Source: Branchinecta lynchi
Lineage: Eukaryota > Arthropoda > Branchiopoda > Anostraca > Branchinectidae
Direction of reading: 5' to 3'
Assembly: GCA_023053575.1 (NCBI GenBank)
Contig: JAKZAP010000031.1
Span: forward strand, 62,001 to 126,000
Length of the DNA stretch: 64,000 bases
Each line of letters opens with the position of its first letter. The stretch's first letter is position 1. Positions 44,501 to 56,500 of this stretch are shown here, in pieces. The translations under genes were made by a program, and so were the position numbers. The notes beneath the pieces were generated by a model. That model saw nothing but the letters and a program-made list of their open reading frames with translations. It made no database searches and was not told the DNA's origin.

Positions 44501-47500
44501 TCGTCCGCTCGCGCTAAGGCAGCAAGGCCATCGGGATACAGCTTCCCACAGCTTGGATACAGCTTGGCTCTGTCGTCCTTTGAAAGCTCAGTTCCGAAGG
44601 AGTTGATAGTGATGATGAAAGCTCGGCGATCGGCTTCAAACTGCAAAAAAGCGGGAGATCTTTAACAAAACGAACCACGTTACGACACCAAGGAAGCTAT
44701 CGAACGCTAAGAGGTAAATGGACAAGGGAAACTGTCCTAACGGCTGTACCCCTAGCAGAAGGCTCAGGGGAAGTCTATTCTGAGAGCGAAAAGAACTGGT
44801 TTCTTTACCGTCGGAGTACTACCTGGGGGTATCCTATAAGTAATTTTCATGGCACCTGCAGCTTCGCTCAAGTTCTATATGCCGATCACTTTTCGGTCTG
44901 CATACCACTGTTCTCGAGTTAGGGTCCTCCAGAAGTGCTAGGACGATGAAACTTGGCAGGCATATCAGGGACCCGACCAAACTAATTTTGAAATAGTCAT
45001 TTCTCCGATCTGAACACCGTGGGGGAGGGGGAATCAGGAATCTTAAGTTATGTATAACTTTCGAACAGGAGGTGAGACTTCGTGTCTCAGATTTCCTATT
45101 TCAAGTCCGAACCAGATCTCGATGAACGTGTGTGTGGGGGGGGGGGGGGGGGGACTTGTGACTCGCTTAAGAGGAGCGATCGGGAAGAAACTTGGTGAGG
45201 AGAACAAGAACTAGTAACACCGGTGACAGAATCGGACTGGATTGGGGCTCTCTGGGAAGAGTTGGAGGAGGGGGGGGGGTCCGGAATCGCGGGTTAAGGT
45301 ACTTTCAGATGTGCTAGGACGATAAAGCTTGGCTGGAACATTAGAAACTCGACAAGATTGGCTTGGAAAGTGTCACTTCCTAGATCCGAGCATACCTGAA
45401 AGTACTCATCTTCAGGGGCGTCACGACTGGGGGGGGGGGGAGGGGGGGACGCCCCCCCCCCCCCAATGCTGTCGGCCAGTCGGTAAAAAATAACCGAGTC
45501 GCCGCGAATCGCCGCGATTTTTCGTCAAAACAGTAGATTCTTTTCATGAAAACAGCCGGTTTTTTTGAAAATTGGTCGATTTTTCGTCAAAATAGTCAGT
45601 TTTTTTCTGAAAATCAGTAGATTTTTTTCGAAAATGTCATTTTTGTCGTTGAAAACAGTGGTTTTTTCTGCAGAAAAAGTCGGTAAAAATTACCAGCCAG
45701 TCGGTAAATACCTCGCCCCCCCCCAAACATTTTGGCTAGTAACGCCTCTGCTCATCTTAACCACTAGGTAAAAAAAATACTTCAGACAAAATATACATTT
45801 TTATTATCCCCATCAGCCCATGATCACTTTTGCCCCAAGTGATTTACTTACAACATTGCGCATCTTAACCGCAAAGTAAGAACAAAATAACTTTGACCAA
45901 ACTATACATTCCATGATCCCCCGGGGGTCCACGATAATTTGTGCGGCAAGGTTTTTTCTTAAAAATGAATTTCTGGCACCCTCAAAGCGCGCATCTTACA
46001 GGAACAGAAAACTTGACTCGGGGAGATAGCTGACATATCAACAATGTACCCTGAGTCGATATTGAGAGTAACTAAAATTCTCGTTACGACTATTGCTTTT
46101 TCCGGGCAGTTTCCGAGAATTCGACTTTTGAGTTAGTAGAAAAAAGCAAAAGGTTTGTGTGCCGGGAGTAGGAATCGAACGCACGACCTCTTGACTACTA
46201 CCCCGATACTATGTCCGAAACACGGCCAAAGGCGAACTTTTACAGTGCATAAGGGGCAAGGGCCTGCCAGCTAGCTTTGGGAACACTAAGGAGGGGGTTC
46301 GAGATAACAAAGAAGGGGGGTCCTGTCGACAATAAGTCCCTGTATCTTTATCTAAGCCCCCCAGGTCGGTTTGATGGCCGAAAGTTGCGTAGTCAAGTTT
46401 TATGTGCCTTTAACCGAAAAGTGAGAAAAATGCTTTGATCAAATGATATAAATTTCATTACAATTAGATTGCAATAATGTGGTGCTTGTGAATACGTACC
46501 TTCCCCACGATAAAAAGACAGTTCAGTTTTTTACAAGCTACGCTAAATGCTGTGGTGTACTGAAAAGCTAAATTACTTCTGCTAGCGCCCTTTGGTACGA
46601 CTGGCTCCTACTTGGTTACATGAATTGTGACATTTCAAAACTACGGTTCGTACAGATACTTTCCTTGATACCCTACCCCTCTCTTACAAGATCATTCCCA
46701 AGGACCTACCTCTTACTTATATTCACAACAGCGGATCTACCCCTAACATTGAACTAGTCTAGTTACTTCTGATATTCATGTTGACGAAGATCAGAGAGAC
46801 TATCATCACCTTCTCCTATTACTTTCTGTGGATGTGTCTGTAGCGTTAACTGATAAACCCAGGCAAGTGAAAACGAGTAAGTGGTCAGTCAAACGGACTC
46901 GGGACTTGGTGGCTTTTCTAGTATCGTCTGTTAAAATTCCGTTTAATTTACTTTGCACGAGTGTTTCCAAAATTGCCCTAGTGGAGCTGAATTTATTTGA
47001 CCAAAGGATAGAAGAGACTGCCGTTCCTATTGTTCAGATAAGATGTAATACCCTTAAACCAATTAGGAAAGTTGACCCCGAGTTGAAAAAGACCAAAGGT
47101 GTCGATGGGATCCCAAAAATCTAAGATTTGATCCAGACAATTCGGTCTTGTCTTCGCCAGGCTAATCATCAGAGAAAACCGAGTTCAGATATTCTATCTA
47201 CCTATCTATACCTCTATAAGCCATATCTATTCTGACGATATTGACCGAAACTTCCTGCTTTACTACTGCCAAATTTGCGGTTTCGCCCGAATTCCGAGCG
47301 AACTACTAGTCCAGCAAAAAAAGAAAAATTCAGAAACGAAGCCGGCGTATCTCCTTATCCCTATAAGGAAATCTAATCAACTTTAAATAAAATTTTGACT
47401 TAAAAAAAATGCGGGTACAACCGGATTCCGGACTAATTATATGTCCGGGTAAAAATGATCATTATATACAGACTCAGCGTCTCTTCTCACCCATAAATAT

Positions 47501-50500
47501 ATCATCTAATCAACTTCAGATAAAGCTTTTACTTTTAACATATTTTCCGGTTTTGGCCGGATTACAGGCGAACTAGCTGTCCGGCGAGAAAATGGTTTTC
47601 ACCATCGGGTTCAGCATGTCTTCTTACCCATAAATCAAACATTTAATCAACTTCAAATGAAACTATTACTTTTAACCAACTTTCCGGTTTTGGCCGGATT
47701 CCGGACGAACTGCTTGTCCGGAGACAAAATTATTTTCATCATCATGGTCAGCATGTCTTCTTACCCCTAAATCAAACATTTAATCAACTTCAAATGAAAC
47801 TTTTACTTTTAACCAACTTTCCGGTTTTTGCCGGATTCCGGACGAACTACTCGTCCAGCGAGAAAATGGTTTTCATCATCGTGCTCAGCATGTCTTCTTA
47901 CCCCTAAATCAAACATTTAATCAACTTCAAATGAAACTTTTACTTTTAACAAACTTTCCGGTTTTGCCGGATTCCGGACGAACTACTTGTCCGGCGAGAA
48001 AATGATTGTCACCATCATGCTCAGCGTGTCTTCTTACCCCATAATCGACTATCACATTAGCTGTTTAAAAATATTTTGTTTGTCCCTTAAACTGAACACC
48101 CTCCCCCATCCCCAAATATAGGGCTAAAGAGCCCATCTACGAACTCGACCTTACCCTTGACCCAAACAATCCTCATATCAAGTTTCATCAAAATATCTCA
48201 TTCCCTTCGAGAGTTATCGTGCTTACATACGGACAACTTTTGCGATGTCATAGGTATCCCTCCACTTACGTTTTGGGATCCCAAAAAAAAAGTAAAAAAT
48301 AAAGCAAAAATGTGGTTACTGACATAGATAGCTTGTGGAAGGACTTAAAATGGCACTGTATTTAAGATCAAGCAAAACACGAAGTTGTCGTTTAAGAAAT
48401 ATGTACGGGTCTGTGCGTCTATCAGGCACCGATTTTCCCAGTGAATGAAAAAAGGTGACTATACTTGTTCCAAATTTAGTGATGATCACGAAAGTGCTAT
48501 TATTCCTAAATTGTCGTGACTCCAGATGCTCACAAATTCGAAAAAGAGAACTGAGCCACGGTCAAGCAGAAGACGCCCTGCAGGAAGGCTCCAACCAAAG
48601 CTAATAACACACTTACAGCCAAGATTTCACACATGACATCAGCTGTAGTCCCTCCCAGCGTTTGGCAGAAGTTGTAGAAAGCTTCCAAGTATGCTTTATA
48701 TAAAGTGTTACGAATAATCTCGATGTTCATCTCGTCGAGATCCTGCTCGCTGATGCAGTCGACGAAAAACGGAGCTAATGGAAAAGAGTTCATGAAAGAC
48801 AAAACAAGCTGGACACTTTCAAATGGGCAACCCAAAAGAGCACTGGCCGATCCGAATGGGTGGCCGGGACAACGCGACAAACACTATAGGCGTGTTCCCG
48901 CCGTTCTTTGAGGACTCCTTTTGAGAAGTCCCCGCACTTTTGTTTGTCCCCGGGACTCGACCCAGTATTCTCCCGAGCAGGGGCGTCGCAAGTGCATTTT
49001 CGGTGGGGGGGGGGGTGCAGAGCCAAAATTTTACCGAATCTTTCAAAAATGTTAGCGAATCCTAGAACTAGGAATTCGAGCTTTAAATTCTGGGGCAGAA
49101 ACGATTCCGTAGGAAGAGTAACAATAAAAGGCAGCATGAACGAGGATAAGCCAGCTATTAGGCGGTGTTTTGGCGAAGCGCACATCGACGACATATTGCC
49201 GGGTATGATTGCAGTAACAGCTACTACCCAGTATAGTCAATAGAAAATCACATCGAGCGCCGCAGGCGACAATTTTCAAAATCCATTATTGTTTTTTTTT
49301 AAGGCTAAAATTTAACTGCTTCTCTTACAAATTCTATCCTTTACCGCTGATTAAATACCAAGACTCTATGAAGTTCCACAAACCGGATGGAGCGACGTTC
49401 CGGCAGCAGCAGCAACTGTAGTCTAGTCAATATACTACCTATAATAACAAAAAGTGAGCGCGGCCTGCGAAATTTTTTTTTGCTTTTTCCTGCCAAATTT
49501 AACTTCTATCCAAATTCTAGCGTTTTAATGTTTCGAAATCTCAATCCTAAAACTGGCTTAAAACCTCCGTCAAATGACGCGCCCTTCCACAAAATAGAGA
49601 ATATTACGAAACGTGCTGCAGGCGGAATTTTCGAAATATTTATGATCAGATATTCTTTTTGAGATCCAAAATAAAAGTAAGGACTATCGATGATATCACA
49701 AATCATCCCTTTTGTCTGCGACCACTGCTTCACTCGATTTCTTCTGAGTTTCGAGGTTCGTGGTAACTTCCAAATCTTGGCAATTATAACGAATAAGTCA
49801 CCGAAATTCAGTTATTATACCGAATAAGTTAAGACCCAGAGCATGTTCGGGATAATGTATAACTACCGTATCCCGGTTATTATACCGAATTGTTTTGGTA
49901 TCGAAAGACTACCGAACAATATTCATATTCGGAATACTTTCGTCGAAATTGGAACAAAGTCAGGATTCGTGGTTAACTTCCCAATCCTGGAAATTATACT
50001 GAAAAAATTACCGAATCCCAATCGTGATACCAAATAATTTTGAACCAATAGCTTATTTGGGATTCTGTGTAATAACGGAATCTCCAGAAGTATACCGAAT
50101 AGTTCGGGCATCGAAAAATTACAAGAAATTTCAGTAAATTCTCTCACCAAATTCGTGATAACTACCGGATACTGGCAATTATACCGAATCCGATCATTAT
50201 ACCGAAGAGATTCGGCATAACTACCGAATCCCCATAAATATACCGAACAGTTCTGCTATCGAAAAAATACCGAGCAATACTACTATACGAACAATAACTA
50301 CCGAATACTGGCAATTATATCGAATCCCGATCATTATACTGAAGAGATTTGTACGGATAGCCATAACTACCGAATCCCCGTAAATATAACGAACAGTTCT
50401 GCTATCGAAAAAATACCGAACAATTTTACCGAATCTCAACAAGGTGGGGGGTGCTGCACCCCCCCCCCCCTTGCGACGCCCCTGCTCCCGAGTCCCCACA

Positions 50501-53500
50501 GCCAGTGCCAGTTTTTTCAAAAACAGATGTTAATAAGAATTTCTGATACTAATAGCCTACCGAGTTTAGTTATGGTTTAAAACTGATTTCAGGAAAAGAC
50601 ACCTATTTCATTGTGGTTACGATTTTTTTTTAAATAATATAAGAACGTAAAATCAAGTTAAAAACAATCAGAATAAATAAAAGTGAAGTAACATGGACCC
50701 AGACTTATTCCGTCGCACGAATGTTTTTTGTCTCATATAAAACCTATTTTGGAGCCATACCCCGTGGTCTCGTTGTTTTCATCTACGGAGTCCGCCCATT
50801 TAATCTTGCTGTTCCCCTCGATTCCCCGCGGAGTCCTCGGGAGACGGCGACAATACGCCTTATTTCCGAATTTTCAAGACCACGGAACGGGACATAAAAA
50901 GGGTTGTTAATACACCCCACACCATCCCCACTAATTTTTGTATTCGGGCTGACTACGTTCCATGCTGTAGGTCCTATGGGTGAAGAGCCGAAAAGACTGA
51001 GCAGCAAGTACTGAACTTTGAGAACGAAGGCAACTTCCGCCGCTTCGGCTAAAGGTGAGACAGTTGCTGGTTAGACTTCGCTCCAGAGCTGGGAAACAAA
51101 AAACATCGAGGATGCCTAGTCCAGCTACAAATACTAGTAAGTAACACTAAGTAAAATTACAAAGCAGTAATAATGGCTACTGGCAGGTCTGAAATGATTT
51201 TAACGTCTCTTGGCGTGAAAACTACTTCTTTTTTTTTTGCTGTAAATTCGGAATAAATCATTTGTATCTACTTTATCCTAGATGGCCACTACTTTTTTAG
51301 ACAGACAGATATATGTTATCACAGATAGCCCTTGCATAAGCGCACTTTGCCGAAGGAGCGGCACTCTGCCGTTAGCGACATTGCCGTTTCGCGGCAACAT
51401 CGATTTTTATCGGTACAGTTCTAAGACTTCTAAGTTCCGTCGCCAAAACTGGGCGTCCCACCCCCCTCCCCCAAGGTAAAGGCTAGTGACGCTCCTGCGT
51501 ATCCTCGATAGTACAGACGTGGAAGGACGTGAAAACGCATTATTTATCTTTAGTCCCCCCCCCCCCCCTAATGAAGAGAGACTCAGGACGCCCCTGGTTG
51601 GGAGCAGTCTTTTTTTATGTGTGAATAAACTGAACTTAACTTCAATCTTGAACTGTAGCCTACCAACGTTTAAGACTAACATTAATAACTTTATCAGCGA
51701 GGTCGGCAGCAAACATAGTAGCTGGACATCTCTTTCTTACGTTTACTAGGATGTAAGTGGAGTGTCATCTTACCAAGTGGAGTGTCAACTAGCACGGCAT
51801 TATACAGTTCGGCCGGAGTTGACGCAACGTGGATGGCTTCCATTTGCTCGAAGCTACCCAAAGGATGGCACTTGGATATCAACTCTCCAATCGGGCGCTG
51901 ATGTAGAGTACCAGTGATTAGCAAGATGATATTGTCGATCATGTAGCTATACCTTTAAGAAAGTTTTGGATTTTTATTCTGACCTTACAATAGCCAGTTG
52001 TGCGCACGCTCATCACATATTGACAAAAATGATGAAACAGGCTACCCGCGACAAATCTTCTATACATATATGTTCTGTAGATATAGCTGGTTCTTTTGAC
52101 AATGTTACACATTCTCAGGCCCTATTTTTTCTCATTACGTCTGGCGTGAATCTGTCTATTTTCTATCTGTTGAAATTTTGGTATGGTCATTCTTCAGTAA
52201 GGTTCAAATGGCAAGGTAGCTTTTCAGAGAGTATTCCTGTCCGAACTGGTGTTCGCCAAGGGGGAGTCTTATCTCCCTACATCTTCAAATCGGCCATATC
52301 TTCTTGTCTCGATTCTTTGCATCCTGCTTACTTCTATAAAGACTATGCGTTCAGCTACATAGCCTACGCGGACGACTTGCTCTTAGTAAGCCGTAGCCGA
52401 ACCACACTCGTCGGAACTTGTCAAAATTGGCCTTGAAGTTAACCTGCCAAAATGTGAGTACCTGCATTTTAACCGTTCGTCAAATGGTTCGAATGCATCC
52501 AAAGCTTCTATATCTCTTGGATCGTTCATCGTCAACTCAACAGACTATCTACGGTGGCTCTGCATAACGTTCAAATCTTCATTGTCAAAGTTTTGCTCTT
52601 CGGTTGTTCAAGAAGTTTATAAATCAATCCGTAGCGCCTATGGGCGCATCGTCCCCAACCGGGCGCGCTATAATCGTAAAACTTTGGGAAATTTGTACAG
52701 CACCTTCTGCGCTCCTTCTGTACTATTTCGTTCTGGCGTCACTCATCTTCTGCGAAAGAAGGAGATTAAAAAGATGAGATCATGTTATTTTATATAAGCG
52801 AAGCCCCTGCTCCGCTTGTCGAAATTATGTCATAACCATACATTGAAGGAGAAATTAAAAATTCAAGATGCAAGTGTTACCCTTTTGGATGTTTCCTCAT
52901 CGCTTTCAAAACCATGGACAACAGGGCCCAACCAGCGCACGACGTCGTCCACTGCTTCCTGACCGAAGATTGAAAATTAAGCGTCTTTTTCTGTGTGTTT
53001 TGTTTATTTTCTTCATTTACTCCGCCTTTTCAAAATGGCGGGTCATAAATAAATTACTTAATAAACACTTTAAAGAGGACTAGTGGCGTGTTCCAACCTC
53101 CTACACTAAGCTACCATCGCCATTCCAACCTATATAGGTGATTAATAGTGAACATGTAATAGATGACGAGGAGCATTTTTGTCTTTCAGCTCACTACTTA
53201 TAACAAGACCAAAGGTTTCAATGGGATCCCAAAAACCTAACATCTGATTCAAACAATTGGTCATGTCTTCGCCATTCAGTCTTCGTCAGATTCCTTGAAG
53301 ATTTTTACTGTTAAAATAAAGTTCAAAAACGGATTCAGCACACCAAACCTCTAATCGACTCCAGAAACACCTTGGAGCTTCAACCAAATTTCCAGTTTCA
53401 GCCGAATTCGTGATGAACCATTTGTCCAAAAGAAAACTAAGTTTATAAAATATATATGTTTTTACCGAAAATTCGAAACCCTACTCTACCTCTAAATAGA

Positions 53501-56500
53501 TAGGACTAAAAGACCCATCTACGAACTTGACCTGTACTTTACCAGTGAATCCTCATTGAACAACATCCTCGCTTGAACAACATATTCCCTCGTTTGAACA
53601 TTATATATCAACCCCTTCGACCTTCGATTCCAATAGATCTCTCCGACGTCCATAGAATTAACAAATGAAAGTCGTCATCCACAGCGGAGAACTATACCGG
53701 TTTGAGAATAAAGGGGTAGGGACTGCTATAGCCGAAAATTGGTCGACAAATTTTGTGTCCGGTTTTCACCGGATTCCGGTTGAACTACTTGTCCGGCGAG
53801 AAAATAACTTTCTCAATAGCTCAATAGCAATAGCACCTAAATATAGAGCTACAGAGCCCATCTTCGAACTTGACCTATACTTTGACCCGAAGAGTCATCA
53901 TGCCAAACTTGGACAAAATATGTCAACCCCTTCAAGAGTTACTGTGCGAACAGACGGACGGACGGAATGGACAAACGGACAACTTTTGCGATGTCATAGG
54001 TATCCTTCCACTTACGTTTTGGGACCCCCAAAAAACCTAAAGAATTTTATTTCCGACCCCCCCCCCCCCTCCAAATCTTCCCACAGCGCCAGGATTCGGT
54101 CCAGTTCTACAAATGATACATCTAGGGCTTATGCTTGTACTTCCTGCAAATTCCGTCCCCATCTATCCACTCCAAGCGTGCCAAAAGATTACCAGTGCCC
54201 CTCTCCCAAACTTCCTCCAGTTGCCGGATCCAGTCCGGATCTGAAACGGAACATCTGGAACATGCACTCTTTCCAACTACCAAGTTTAATTCACATCGGA
54301 TAACTCTATCGAAAGTTACAGATGCCACAAAGTTCTGGACTCCCCCTCAATCCACTACCCTTGGACGACGGATCCTTGAAATGACAATTTTCAAGTCATT
54401 TCGGTCAGGTCCCTATTTACATGTCATTTTTTCGTCGTCCTAGCCCATGTGGAAATAACCTAATTTGCGGTCAGCGAACTGACCAGCCGACAAGGCAGAA
54501 AAGCATGGCACTTGGGCTATAAAAAGGATTGTTGGGAAGGATGAGGTGGTGTACCATAATCCTGCATTTTGAACAGAAGGGTGCCCCGTACAGAACTTAA
54601 AGTACAGGTCCATCATTTCACCATTCCAGGTCCCATAACTGGAAAACGCTGAATATTCGTATTTCCGTAAAAGATGGGTTTCCACCCTCTCAGAACAGAG
54701 GCTGAAATGATGACCCTCTCATTCAATAAATGTCGAGGGCCCTTTCCCTGCTCCCATTTTGGGATCCGAAAGTGTCAGTGGAGGGATACCTATGTATGAC
54801 TTAGTACAAGTTGTCCGTCTGTCTGTCTGTCCGTCGCTCATCTGTTAGCACGACCACTCTCGGAGGGGTTGAGATATTTCGATCAAACTTGGCATGAGGA
54901 CTCTCTGGATTAAAGTACAGGTCAAGTTCGAAGATGGGTTCTCTAGCCCTATATTTAGGGGTGGGGGAGGGGTTCGAAATTAAGGGCAGGGGCGTCGCTA
55001 TGGGGTGTGTGGGGGGGGGGTACCACCCACCCCCTTCGAAGAAAGAAAAAAGCTAATCTGGGCGCTCGCAGAGCGCCCGAACACAAAAGTGCAGCTGAAT
55101 AGGCGCTTACCCAGGAAAGGCGGTTCTGGCTTCTGGAGCGTTTGAGACTTCAGGAATAGGATTCTCAGCAAATATTTCGAGCTTGCCAGATTGAGAATTT
55201 TAACACGATCTGTTGTGTACTAGTATCTCTTAATTCATGTAAAAATCAGGCCAATTTTGCTTGTGGCGTACAATTTTAAGAATTTGTTAGTTTCTAGTTA
55301 GTTTGTTAAAAAAATAAATCGGCTTCGTGAGAAATGAGTGAAGGTGTAATGACGGGCCTGATTGTTGCAACATGTCAGTTGATTTTTATTTTGTTTTTTT
55401 AACAGGAAACTCAGAACAAGTCAGCTCTCTTCCACGTTTTTTTGTTCGGATAATTCATCGGAAAGGGTCAAACTGAAGCATATTGTCAACTTCCAGCTAA
55501 AATTCTCACATTTTCTGGATTCGCCATTCGCCCTTCATTTGAATTTGGATCCGAAAAGACGTATTCTGATCATACAGGATTTCACAAAATAATTTTGCCG
55601 GAGGCGCCTTTTGTAGTAGGCTCTATTTACTGGAAGCTCGCGTCATTTCATTCGTGTTTTAGGCTTGGAATTTCGGGGCTTGGATCACCTTAATCTAGAT
55701 TTTATTGGCGGAAGCAATATTTTGCCTGAAAAAAGTCATAGCCTACTTAAAAAATTTAGCCTGCGCCGCTCATTTTCATTCTGTCTGATAGACAGTCATT
55801 AGGAACTGCTGTGGGGCGGGCTATTGCGTTAGCAAATTCCTGTTATTACAAACGACGTTCACTTGAAGAGTTTGTAATTTCGCAGTTTCCAGCATGCGAT
55901 ACTGTGTTTCTTGGCCATTTTTTTTAACTGATATGATTCCTGAGCCTTGCTGAAAATCTGTCGTATATTTTGAGGTAGTCACCTCCCACGCCCAAGCCCT
56001 TCAAACCACCCCTGAGGTCCTAGATACGACTAGGCTTCTTCACACTTCAACGGTTGCAAGGTATTGAAAGTTTTATGACTACGTGTGCGACGAAAAGCTA
56101 AAATGGGCAGCAGGGCGCCGGCCGGCAGGCGCCCTGCCATCCCCCCTCGAGTTTCGGTTAGCGACGCTCCTGATTAAAGAAAAAAAAAATTAACACTAAT
56201 GAAATAGTCGATATGGGGTAAGGAGACTTGCTGAATCCGAGTATGAAAATTATTTTTACGACGGACAAGTAGTTCACCCGGGATCTGGCACAAACCGAAA
56301 AATTTGTGATAAGTCAAAGTTTAATCTGAAGTTGATTAGAGGTTCGACATAGAGGTAAGCAATCGTGCTGAGTCCGAATATGATAATTATTTTCTCGCCA
56401 GACAGTTAGTCCGGCCGGAATCCGGCCAAAACCGGAAGATCTGTTTAAAGTAACAGTTTTCTTTGTATTTTATAAGATGTTTGATTTGCGGGTAAGAAGA

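Noticed and set aside
54987..56172. H4 as an LTR retrotransposon
   Set aside because: The ends are inverted, not direct, and no gag/pol or primer-binding site is seen.
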